64,000 bases of DNA, taken from positions 177,914,645 to 177,978,644 of the forward strand of contig NC_090319.1 of NCBI RefSeq assembly GCF_040869045.1. The letters run 5' to 3'. The stretch comes from Eurosta solidaginis. Lineage: Eukaryota > Arthropoda > Insecta > Diptera > Tephritidae. Under the pieces are notes generated by a model, which was given only the letters and a program-made list of their open reading frames with translations, did not search any database and was not told the origin of the DNA. Both the position numbers and the translations under genes were made by a program. Positions 32,058 to 41,514 of this stretch are shown here, in pieces. Each line of letters begins with the position of its first letter. The first letter of the stretch is position 1.

Positions 32058-33556
32058 CATAGTGTACAAGTACAAGTGTGTTGACTTATTTCTGACAGGC
32101 ACTCGCTTAAGTGAGCATAACTGGAAAATCTGGGTTGCCATTTTTGTTTCGGTTGAAAACGGTCAATTAGGGTTCTGTGCAGAGACGTAAAAGATTGAAA
32201 CAGGGTTTATGTAGTCACAAAAGTGTTGCTTCTGTTCCACGGCATTTTAATTTTATATCCTGGCGAAAAGTGTTCAGTTCAGAGTTATTGATTTTTATTA
32301 AAAGTTTAATTTATTAGGGAGGGTTACTCTTTTAAGTATCAGAGAAAACGTAGCTTTTCAAATTATTCTGAAAAACTTTTTAATTTGAATTTCTGTACCC
32401 AAGTTCACCATATTTGTGTAACACAAGAATCTGGAGGCAATTCCTTAACTATGAAAAACTGAAAAATGTACACTTATTGAAAACTCATTTGCACACACAA
32501 TTTACACTTTGAATTTAGTTGTGTTTTTATACACAAAATTTTCAAACCTAAAACAAAATTTTCATTTGTCAGAAAAAATAAAGATGAAACAGCCTAATGT
32601 CAAAAAACCCTATCGAAATACAAACTGGCTTGTTCGTTTTTAATGAACTACGTTGTATTTTTCTTGTATGTATTTCGTTAGTTTTTTTAAATATAGTTCA
32701 CACACTTACACCAGTACTGAAACCTTACTGGCTCCTTCGACAAAAAATATAGGAGAAAATACAAGAAAAATACATAGAAAATAAAGTAGTGTCATATAGG
32801 AGTTTGATTTGTTTGCACTTGCAGCACCATTTTATTTGCAGGAGACTTTTACAGCTACAAAATATAGGCGGATTTACACAGACGCTTTGGTTGTGTTGCA
32901 TTCATTAATTCATCTGTAGGGCGAAGTATCGAAAAATTTACATAAATGCTTTGGTTGCGTGCCTACGCTATGACAACGCCAGACGAAAAACAATGAAACG
33001 CCGTACGTTATCTTTGCTTTGAAGCGACCAAAGCGTTTATATAATTTTGCTGATGCATTTGTGTAAACAGCCTTAGAAGTGAAATTTTTCCATGTTACAC
33101 GTGTGGCGCTTTATATTTTGACTCTAACTTAAATAAATTTTGCTTTCCGTATGTTTCCGCATTGTTGCAGGCTACAAATCTTCTAGTATTCTTATTTCCG
33201 CGGAAATATATGCAACTATTTCATCTACAGATACTACAAAGTTTTATTAAACTATTAAATGCAACTCAGCTTGAAGTACTTTTGCGTACCAAAAATGCAA
33301 CTCTAGACCTGAAATTTGCATCAGGTAAGCGAGGCTGTTCGTAGTTTTTTTGTTTATCGCTTAGCTGACACACTTGTATACACACACTATGAAATATATG
33401 CAATTATTTCATCTGTAAATACTACAAATTTTATTAAACTATTAAATGCAACTCAGCTGATGCAACTCTAGACCTGAGATTTGCATCAGGTGAGCGAGGC
33501 TGTTTGTAGTTTTGACGTTTATCGCTTAGCTGACACACTTGTATACGTACACTATG
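32058..33556. mobile_element. Non-autonomous TIR element, 1499 bp, in the A2 LTR
   Basis: Ends CATAGTGTACAAGTACAAGT and, inverted, CATAGTGTACGTATACAAGT. Perfect 8-bp duplication AGTTTGAT at 32050-32057 and 33557-33564. An 8-bp duplication fits hAT or P superfamily; the CAT start is more like P, but I cannot decide. No transposase frame. The right end is duplicated (see next entry). Confidence 0.88.
33203..33556 (+). repeat. Duplicated right end of the TIR element (two tandem copies)
   Basis: 33203-33391 and 33391-33556 are tandem copies sharing GAAATATATGCAA, TATTAAACTATTAAATGCAA and GCTTAGCTGACACACTTGTA, each ending CACTATG. The inner copy keeps a complete terminal repeat at 33360-33391; the second copy has an internal deletion of about 30 bp. 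Confidence 0.85.
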
Positions 33557-33819
33557 AGTTTGATTTGAGTTGTCAAGCAGTTTCGATTAAGACGATATCT
33601 AGCGAGCAATAGCAGTATTATTTTGAAAGTCAGTTTCATTTAAGCTATCAGTTTGGTTATTAAGCCAGCTAATTGCAAAGTATAAGTGTTATTGTGAAGT
33701 ACTTTAATAAAAGCCATTTTCCCATTATTCAATATTGGAGTTATTTATTCAACAGTTTAGTGATACGAACTTAGCAAAAAGGCAAATAAGAGGATTTGCA
33801 AGCAAATTCGTTACAATAT

Positions 33820-35210
33820 ATATAAAATTCAAAATTTATGTATAGTGCTTTGTGATGAATACTGTTAGCAAAAAAAGGTGAATGATATCCATTACAATAT
33901 GCCTTGAAGTCATTGGATACAAACACAAGATCAAGAAATCTGCCTCCGTTATTTATGACAGCGTTACATTGGTTAAAACCATTAGATAGCAGCGTACTTG
34001 TAACTAATAAATCTATATCAGTTTACACATTAGTAGACAGAAGATACTGATTATTACTGAGCCATGAAATATTACCTAAATTCAAGTCACCGAAGTAACT
34101 AACTTCTAGGCCTTCCTTACCGATATTATTAACGTAAACTAGATTGCCTAAATGTTTGCTAAATACTACTACACTACTTGTAGGAGGAATGTGTGATAAT
34201 AGTATTAATACAGATTTTTTATTTGAAGTCTTAATGCTTATGCAAATCTGTTCACACATGCCATCGGCGTGAGGTAAATTTATCATTTCGCTGCATAAGT
34301 CAGATCTTATGGCAAGTAGAACACCGCCCCCTTTATGCAATCCGGTGGTAATTGCGCAGCGATCCTTACGATAGACATGATAGTAGCTGTCGAAGTACTC
34401 GGATGAAGAGATATTTTCAGTTAACCAAGTCTCTGCAATATCATTTGTTTGCTGAGAGAATGAAGACATTGGTGTCGTTGTATATTTTGCCTCAGTAAGG
34501 TTGATTGGAGCGACAGTGGGAGAAAATTCAGCAGAAGTGCAAGTTGTAGCATCAACAACAGTAGGCGAATCGGCATTGCGCTGAGGAGAGTTTAAGCGCT
34601 TATCAACCATCTTCGTAGGAATTTTAATAGAAGAAGAGTTCGATACTTTTTTAGTCGGCTTCGTTTTCTGTTGTTGCTTACAGATAACGCAATAACTACT
34701 GTTGGCAAATTGACTACGAAGACTATTTACTTCAGCCGTAAGCCCTTTAAGAGCAGTGGTAGCGTCACTAGCATGCAATTGTTTTTGCGTTGATTTTAAA
34801 TCGATTTGCCAGTTGTTGATAGTTTCCACTAACTTCGCTTTATCATCAGTCAAAGCATTAATAAGAGTAAACGCTCGTGCATTTTCGGCCCTTAGCGCGA
34901 TCAACTCATCAAACACACTTAGCAAAGTAATTTCTTTAGTGTTTTGTTTATCACTCACATTGTCTTTCGCGCATAAGTTATTTTGGCGCGGGCCTGCGGG
35001 GGGCGACCGGAGAGACATGCGACGGGCATTAGCACAGTTTTTGCAAAAGTAATTGCTATTTGTATTTAGAAAATAGTCTAAATCATCTTGCGAAACTCCG
35101 ACACAGTGCTTATGAAAGGATTCATTGCACTTAGCGCATTGAACCTTAGCATTGACTTTGTTGCGATCAACTTTATAACCACAAAAACACGGCATATTGT
35201 AGACATGCAC
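33820..35210 (-). pseudogene. LINE-3 ORF1 (PHD-like finger) fused to endonuclease remnant
   Basis: One frame, 35210-34023. It starts with CFCGYKVDRNKVNAKVQC, CNESFHKHC and FCKNC, a C4HC3 PHD-like pattern as in ORF1 of CR1-group LINEs, followed by a coiled-coil and Ser/Thr-rich part. At about residue 275 it jumps into the endonuclease (AETWLTENISSSEYFDSYY, YRKDR, GLHKGGGVLLAIR), so the rest of ORF1 and the endonuclease start are deleted, fusing the two. The catalytic GDLNLG lies near 34085; the end of the endonuclease reads on to 33820 in shifted frames. Confidence 0.78.
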
Positions 35211-35409
35211 TACACATTTATTTTTTATCTGTGAAAATTCGCAATGACACAGTTAAAGGAGTCATCATCTCAAGCACATTCAGTTTGTTCTTATTTAATA
35301 TTATTATTAAGTGCAAAAAGGTCTTATTAAACACATTAAATGTAACAAATAGCGATACAAACACGGAGCGAATGTAAAAAACGTCCGTACAGTTCGGCTG
35401 ACACTCACG

Positions 35410-35686
35410 ATGTAAATATTTTGCTTCGGGCAAAATTGCGCAAGTATAATTTGTTCTTCAATTTAGTAATTATCCATTCAATGTTTAACAGAATATATGT
35501 ATCTGGGGTATAATTCATAAAGGTATACATATGCATATTTCTGGAGCTTCATATAAATATATATAAGTATACATTCAAATATTATTATAAATTCCAAGTT
35601 ATTTCAAAATGTATGTTCTTTAAAAAATGTATAGATATATGTAGGTGTTGTGAGGGTACAAAGCCCTCGGCTTTGGGGTCCTCACA
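35410..35686 (-). repeat. Element G 3' LTR, segment 3 (proximal end)
   Basis: Matches 42422-42702 of the 5' LTR, including GTGAGGGTACAAAGCCCTCG and ATTCCAAGTTATTTCAAAAT. The polypurine tract (minus strand GGTGAGGGGGAG, 35698-35687) sits directly before its TGTGAGG start. Confidence 0.92.
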
Positions 35687-36583
35687 CTCCCCCTCACCTG
35701 CCGCAACGAGACTCACCGTGACCAGCCCAGTGCGCGTGTAGCGTACGCGGTAGAGATGACCCTCAATAAACCATTTGAAAGACCGTTGTCGTCGTTTCTG
35801 TGGCTGTTGTTGTGGCTGGTGTAGGTGTCGTTCGATGTCCTTGGTGAGTTCCTCTGGCAGTGGCTGAATAACGGATCGATTCTCCCACATCTCCGGCGTG
35901 TATGTTTGGGCGCTGTTCAGCCATTGTTGTATTTCGCCGATCACACTGCTGCCGTCTACGTAGTTATTGTTTCGTTCGCCGATGTCCTCGTTGAATGCGG
36001 TCAGACTTAGCACGTCGCTGCTGCTGTCTTTGAGGCTGCCGTTGACCTCGCTGGCCAGATGGCTTAATATGTTGTTGTCGTCGTTTAGGCTGCCGTTGGC
36101 CTCGCTGGCCTTACGGCTTAATGTTTGGCTATCATCTTGGTCCGGTGCTTCGTATATCGCCTCCACAATCCTCACCTTGGTCGGGGGTTCCGTCCTCATG
36201 TTGGGGTCGTATATCCGCATTCTGAGGGCGACGTGACGCCTGTATTCGACGAACCCCCGACCCTGTACCTCTTTGTCGTTCTGGCGTATCTAGAGCTCGT
36301 CCTGCTTTTTTGGTGGCGGTTCGTTGTTGTTGTAGCAATGTTTCGTTCGTTTCGGCTCGTTGTCGTCTTCGTCCTCGCTCTATGAGCAAATGGGGATCGG
36401 GGTAGGGTCCCGAACGATGGCCCACTCCTCGGATTCGGACTTGAACTCCTCGGTGCTGTCATCGCCACTTCCTTCCTTGTACGTGGCAGCCGGTGTCGTT
36501 CGCCGTAGCCGCATCCTCCATGGGGCCCACTCGCACCCTTCACTTTGGTCTTCGCAAAAATCGGAATAATTAGGCGTATTCAT
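35585..36583 (-). pseudogene. Extra ORF between pol and 3' LTR of element G (ORF3, unknown function)
   Basis: Two frame segments: 36583-36380 (MNTPNYSDFCEDQSEGCEW..) and 36220-35585 (211 residues), linked by an overlapping frame with one shift and stop. The composition is acidic and Ser/Asn-rich. An internal repeat is RKASEANGSLNDDNN / HLASEVNGSLKDSSS. The end is basic (HLYRVRYTRTGLVTVSLVAA) and runs through the polypurine tract into the LTR. There is no signal peptide, membrane segment or fusion peptide, so it is not an envelope gene. Position, downstream of integrase, matches accessory ORFs of some gypsy-group elements. Function unknown. Confidence 0.6.
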
Positions 36584-37066
36584 TGTTGCTCGCTTTATGA
36601 TACTTTGAGGTTTGGCCTGCCGCGGCCCGGTTTAAATATGTTTTCTTCTGACGCGTTAGACGGTACTTTTCCTTGCAGCGGGGATCACTCAATCCTTCTT
36701 ACCAAATTAGTTTAGTGACATTCATCAGGATGTTGCTATGTTGTTGCTCGTCGCTGCCCATCCACTTGGTGGTATGTGTGACGCCAGCCTGTTAGTTGAA
36801 TAAAAAAACTGGTGGATTTTCCTTAGGGTAAATCCACCGTATATGGTGGATTTTTTTTTTGTAAAAACGTGGTATATCATGAGCTTAGTTAAGGAGTATA
36901 TTTAGTGATTATGTAATTGTGGTTAGAGTTTACCGGGGTTCCGGGTATTTCTGGATATGAATTTTCTTCGTGTATGATTAGATACTGTTCCGGTTGGGCG
37001 TGTACGTTATTATTGGTTTGAATCGGGTTGAAGTAGAATCTTACAAAATAGTCCTCTATTGCGCAG
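36584..37066. other. Pol-ORF3 spacer of element G with a strong hairpin
   Basis: No coding potential on the minus strand. Contains the perfect stem AAATCCACC / GGTGGATTT at 36830-36838 and 36845-36853 with loop GTATAT. A third copy of GGTGGATTTT at 36811 could form an alternative pairing. Confidence 0.6.
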
Positions 37067-37894
37067 TTATCCCGGGGTGTGTGTTCGTTTAAGGCCGATA
37101 TAGAGAGCTGCCTCCCTAGGTGTAACCTTGATCCATGAGTCTGTTCTCTCGCTGTTCTCTCTCTGTTGCTGTATCTCGGGATTGTTTTTTGCTCTTCGAT
37201 TGGACGATGTTGACGCGGTTTGATATGCTTTCAGCTCACTTAGGTGGGCTGTCCTCCTCCCTCCTCTGAAGACTTTGTCTAGCTCTACGATAACTGGTGA
37301 CACAAAGTTCGTTACCCGGTGAAGTCCACAGTACCTGGGCACTAGTTTGGCTGTAAAGTTATCCACCGCTTTTGACAGCTGATGCTCCTTTACCAGCACT
37401 AGGTCTCCTATAGCCGGTCGCCATTGCCTTCTTCTTAAATTGTAAGACTTCGCTTGCTCTATAGATGCTCTCTCTTGCTTCAGTCGTACCATCTCGAATA
37501 TTTCTTTCATCCTCGTTGACTTCTCTCCTGGGTTCACTAATTTCTCACCTGTACCGAATGTCTCCTCGTCGTAAAGGCTGTTGGGAATTCTCTGTTCCCT
37601 CCCTTGTACTATGTATGCTGGACTGTAACCGGTCGATTCACATACACTTGTATTCAATGCCAGCGTTGTCTCTGGTAACAACTCATCCCATGTATTCTGC
37701 TCTCTTCCCGTAAATTGTGCTATCATCCTTTTGATGTTCCTGTTTGATCTCTCTGTCGTATTCTCTTGCGGTGTGTTCGGTGCCGTTAGTTGGTGTTTCA
37801 CGCCAAGTTCCTCTAAGATTCTCTTAAAATGTCTGCTGGTAAACTGCGTTCCGTTGTCCGCAATAAATACTTTCGGGACGCCGAATCGTGCCAA
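37067..37894 (-). pseudogene. Element G integrase, catalytic core second half and C-terminus
   Basis: 275 residues. VFIADNGTQFTSRHF holds the second Asp and TPQENTTERSNRNIKRMI the Glu. Then STGYSPAYIVQGREQRIP, KSYNLRRRQWRPAIGDLVLV and the GPY/F-like RYCGLHRVTNFVSPVIVEL. The first Asp lies in another frame upstream (38000). The C-terminal tail is Ser/Asn-rich and ends THTPG. Confidence 0.85.
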
Positions 37895-38291
37895 AATCCT
37901 CTCTCGAAATCCCCTTATTAAACATTCTGTCGTTGCCTTTCAGATTGGCATTACCAAATTTGTCTAGGAATACTAATGCCATCGATCGTGGCATTGGACC
38001 AACAAAGTCTGCACAGATTGTTGCCCAAGGCTCCTCTGAAATCTTCGTTAGCATCTTACCCGCGGCTGGCTGTTGACTCGGTTTGTATATTTGACATGTG
38101 CGACACTGCTGTACGTACTTTCTTATATCCCTGAACATTCCTGGCCAGTAATAACGTGTTGTTGCTCTTGCTATCGACTTTCGGATGCCCATATGCCCTG
38201 CGCTCGGTGTGTGGTGAATCTTCTCTAGCACTCTGCGTCTTTGTGGATTTGGTACACATAGCTTCCATGGCACTGCGTTGTCGCCATCCAC
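37824..38291 (-). pseudogene. Element G integrase N-terminal zinc domain and start of core
   Basis: HHTPSAGHMGIRKSIARATT, YYWPGMFRDIRKYV and CRTCQIYKPSQ make an intact HHCC zinc domain. WATICADFVGPMPRS carries the first catalytic Asp. A small deletion/frameshift near 37975 breaks it from the rest of the core. Confidence 0.85.
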
Positions 38292-38983
38292 TTGACTTCC
38301 TGTGCGTCTGTACAGTTTTCCATCCTCGATAACGTACTCTGGGAATTTCTCCGGGCCTCTCTTACATCTGCAGTCTTTGCTTTAAGCCACTTACACTCGG
38401 CTTTTCCGTCATCCATCGTCAACGTACCCAACTGCTCGTCCATCGGTTGCCTGGATAATGCATCTGCCACGACGTTCAACTTTCCTTTTCGATACTGTAC
38501 GTCAAATGAGTATTGCTGTAGTTCCAGCGCCCATCTCGTAATCCGACCAGTCGGACTCTCCATCGCATTCAACCATTTCAACGCTACGTCATCTGTTATT
38601 ACTGAAAACGTGTATCCTTCTACGTACGGTCTCATCTTTCGTATTGCCCAAACTGTTGCCAAACACTCCTTTTCTGTCGGTGAGTAGTTCATCCCTGCCT
38701 TATTTAACCTGCGGCTTGCGTATGCTATTACTCGTTTTTCGTCACCTGAACCTTGCGTAAGTACCGCACCAAGACCAAAACCACTTGCATCCGTCTGTAA
38801 ACTAAACTTCCTCGAAAAATCTGGGCAAGCGAGTACCGGTGCATGCGTCAGTGCTGCCTTAAGTGCTTCGAATGTTAATTGCTGGTCTTCAGACCACCTC
38901 CACTTACTACCTTTCTTAAGCATCGATGTTAACGGGTGTGCGGTTTGTGAGAAATCCGGCACGAATCTTCTATACCACGACAC
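38225..38983 (-). pseudogene. Element G RT connection and RNase H
   Basis: 252 residues. SWYRRFVPDFSQTAHPLTSM and WRWSEDQQLTFEALKAALTH are the connection. FSLQTDASGFGLGAVLTQ, NYSPTEKECLATVWAIRKM, YTFSVITDDVALKWL (usual TDHxxL, here TDDVAL) and RKGKLNVVADALSRQP are RNase H. It shifts frame near 38340 before the integrase. Confidence 0.85.
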
Positions 38984-39698
38984 GACTCCTAGAAAACGTC
39001 GTAACTCCCGTATGTTCTTCGGTGGTTCCAGTTCTTTGATGACTGCTATCTTGTCTGGGTCAGTATGGATGCCTTCCTCGCTAACGACATGACCTAGATA
39101 ATTTAACCTTTTCTAAAAAAACTCACATTTTTCCAAGTTTATCCTCAGGTTCGCTCTATGCAGTCTTCGAAATACTTCTGTTAAATGTGCAATGTGCTCT
39201 TCCAATGTTTTGCTTGTAATGATAATATCATCAAGGTATGCAAACGCGTATGGTTCCAATTCTGTTCCTATGCACGATCAAGTGCTCTCTGGAAAGTTGC
39301 TGGGGCTGAGTGCAAGCTAAATGGAATTACCCTCCATTGGTATAGTCCGCGCCCATGTACTCTGAATGCGGCGTATTGCTTGCTGCTTGTATCCATAGGG
39401 ATTTGCCAATATCCATTTTTCAAGTCGAGGCTACTGATAAATCTCGCGCTTCTTAATTTGTTAAAGATATGTTGTATACGCGGTAAAGGGTATGCGCCTG
39501 GTACCGATCTTGCGTTTAGTTGACGTTAGTCTACGCAAAGTCTCCATTTGCTATTCTTATTCTTTGCCAAAACTATAGGTGCGCTGTGCGGGCTTTTCGA
39601 TGCTTCGATTAGCTCGTCGATTTCCTTGTTGATAATTTCTTGCATTTTTTAATTCTTCGGATAGTACCTTCGCTTAATTGGACGGTCGTCTTTCATAA
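38984..39698 (-). pseudogene. Element G reverse transcriptase, heavily decayed
   Basis: Only fragments remain open. AFAYLDDIIITSKTLEEHIA (motif C) at about 39240-39180 is clear, as is RLHRANLRINLEKCEFF followed by NYLGHVVSEEGIHTDPDKIA. Motif A and B regions (39250-39560) carry stops and frameshifts. The final frame (38983 onward) continues into RNase H. Confidence 0.75.
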
Positions 39699-40277
39699 CT
39701 ATTTTGTGTGGCCACGTTGGATACTCCTGACGTCTTTGCGAATACCTGTAATTCTTGGCTGAGAATCTTCTGACTTGCTTGTTGCTATCGCCGCCATTTT
39801 GTTCTGTTCCTTGAAATCTTCGCTATGCGTTTCGACCATAGTTGTACATGTCACAACCTCTTGCTTCAGTTCGTCTACTCCCGACGTTATTTCTTGACAA
39901 CCATATCTCATCTCCAAGTTTATCTTCGCCAGATAGTCTGTGCCAATTACCACCTCATCGCCCAGTCCCGGCAGGATTAGCATCTCGTTCCTCTGTACTT
40001 TATCACCCATTCTCAGTTCTGCATCGACCGTTTCTCTGATTATTATTGTTCTGCCGTCGCCCATTCTTACTCGCGTGTTTACTTCCTTGAATTGGCCAAT
40101 TTTTAATCTTTTCCCCATTGCATCACTTATAAAGCTCCTCGTTGCTCCCGTGTCAATCGCTGCTACCGCTTCTTCTCCGTTCACATACGTTGTTACCAAT
40201 ATGCGGCCCTTTGTGCATTTGAACATGTCTAATTTCTCCGAGGTTGCACCTCCGAAGACCCCATTCCTCGGTTCCAA
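39699..40277 (-). pseudogene. Element G protease
   Basis: 192 residues. AVAAIDTGATRSFIS is the active site (DTGA), and MLILPGLGDEVVIGTDYLAK the second retropepsin signature. It lies between the Gag zinc region and RT as expected. The start is arbitrary: in the family it would be continuous with gag-pol. Confidence 0.85.
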
Positions 40278-41388
40278 TGTGGACTCTGGTCGTTTCCCTG
40301 TGGCTTCCTACAACAATCACGAGTGAGCACGCCTATCTTACCACATGTCCAGCAAAATTCTTTTCTTATGCCTCGGCACCCGTATGAAAAGTGACCACCT
40401 CTTCGGCATCGTCTGCAGGCCTTCCTTGTGTTTACATATTCTTGTTGTGGCTCTCACCTATGTTGTTGTCGGACTTCTACTCGCTCCTCCTGTCTATGTT
40501 CTGCCTGGAGACACTGGTACTGACTTTCTTGACGCCGTGGTATGAATGGCCGTGTGGTTGGTCGCATTGGTTCCCTGTCAGGAGTAATATTTTCATAGTC
40601 ATGAGCTAAACTTACCAGCTTCTCAAGATTGCTGACCTCGCTTCCTTTTATATATAGTTGGTACTCTCTGCGCGAGTTTCTGTAGATGCGGGTTAGTTTA
40701 TGCTCCTCGGTATAGCCCGCGTGACGCATGAGTGCTTGTAGTACTAAGACACAATCTTTAAATAGCTCACCTTGTCGTTGTACGCGCATTCGGATTTCAT
40801 CTTCCAATTGCTCTAAGTATCGGGAGCTTAGGAAGAACTTCAGGAAGCCCTTCTTGAAGGCATCCCACTCTTGCCAGTGCCGGTTGTTATTCCTATACTA
40901 TACCAACGCCTTTTCCGTCAACAACTCCGGCAGCGCTTTCGGAATTGTGTTGCGGTTAATTTCATACCCATCTGCTAGCTCCTCCACTCTTTCGATGAAT
41001 CCTAGGGGATCCTTGCCTCCGTCGTACTTTAATCCCCACTTCCTTACTCTGTCCATGGTCGTTGCGTATGTGCCAGGCTGCTGAATATAATGTATCGCTG
41101 TTTTCCGACCACCAGTTTATTGGATGCACCTTTTGCCTGTCTATCATTTCTTGGTGAATTTTTTTCGCTGCTTGTCCTTGGTGCTTGTGGATTTGTTAAT
41201 CGCGCATGCCGAATTGCCAACTCTATGAATAAATACCATAAGTTCTCGTTATCCTTCTCCTCTTGGATGAATGCCGCCAATCGTTTTCTTAGCTCGTCAA
41301 CCGTTCCGCCATCCTCTAGCCCAAATTCCGTGCAGTAGCCTACCAGATCCTCTCGAGTGAGATAGTATACCCACGATACCTTTACCAT
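40278..41388 (-). pseudogene. Element G Gag
   Basis: N-terminal frame 41388-41044 starts MVKVSWVYYLTREDLVGYC with a SAP-like TREDLVGYCTEFG..VDELRKRL block. The capsid is readable in shifted frames (KYDGGKDPLGFIERVEELAD near 41020, EWDAFKKGFLKFFLSSRYLE near 40850, RMRVQRQGELFKDCV 40800-40760). Cys-rich fragments (CRRCRRGGHFSYGC near 40400, CWTCGKIGV near 40350) are two degenerate zinc knuckles. At least three frameshifts. Confidence 0.78.
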
Positions 41389-41496
41389 TGTTATGCTTTA
41401 TATCTTCGTAGTATTAACCCAGACGTGTGTGAATTTTTGTTTCCCTCTTCGCGTCTGATGCTCTCAAAGTATATCCTTAAATTTCCTTTATTTAAA

Positions 41497-41514
41497 CCTG
41501 CTCTTGCGCCAAAA
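41497..41514 (-). promoter_or_regulatory. Primer-binding site of element G
   Basis: Immediately after the 5' LTR, minus strand TTTTGGCGCAAGAGCAGG. TGGCGC is the usual start of a tRNA 3'-end complementary site in gypsy-type elements. Confidence 0.75.

Larger units (their letters stand above)
28654..33815 (+). mobile_element. Element A2: SAP-Gag LTR retrotransposon with pol deletion
   Basis: 5' LTR 28654-29245, internal 29246-31704, 3' LTR 31705-33815 (interrupted). Flanked by ATAT (28650-28653 and 33816-33819). Gag and part of the protease are followed directly by the C-terminal tail of integrase; RT, RNase H and the integrase core are absent. The polypurine tract GGTGGAGGGCAG (31693-31704) abuts the 3' LTR. 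It is therefore a non-autonomous deletion derivative of the family that includes A1. Confidence 0.92.
31705..33815 (+). repeat. 3' LTR of element A2 (interrupted)
   Basis: 31705-32057 and 33565-33815 together match the 5' LTR, with only scattered differences and one extra stretch of about 14 bp (GTCAAGCAGTTTCG) just after the insertion. The two LTRs are much alike, so A2 is relatively young. Confidence 0.92.
26451..35409 (-). mobile_element. LINE-3: non-LTR retrotransposon in the G LTR, split by element A2
   Basis: The minus-strand 3' tail (AAT/AAAT)n lies at 26451-26474 and the 5' end near 35409, followed directly by the resumed LTR of G. ORF1 and endonuclease lie at 35210-33820, and endonuclease end, linker, RT and C-terminus at 28649-26560. 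The two halves rejoin across A2 (ALYINFEF | YDSISIDSLQQYDY) apart from one base. The RT is of the jockey/CR1 group; a PHD-like finger in ORF1 points toward CR1. Confidence 0.85.

Noticed and set aside
32058..32064. CATAGTG/CACTATG ends as a second Transib
   Set aside because: Transib makes 5-bp duplications; this element has an exact 8-bp duplication and no matching longer end sequence.
33162..33344. 60-residue frame inside the CATAGTG element
   Set aside because: Lies in the tandemly duplicated non-coding end; no transposase similarity.
35585..36583. Envelope gene of element G
   Set aside because: No signal peptide, cleavage site, fusion peptide or membrane anchor; position alone is not enough.
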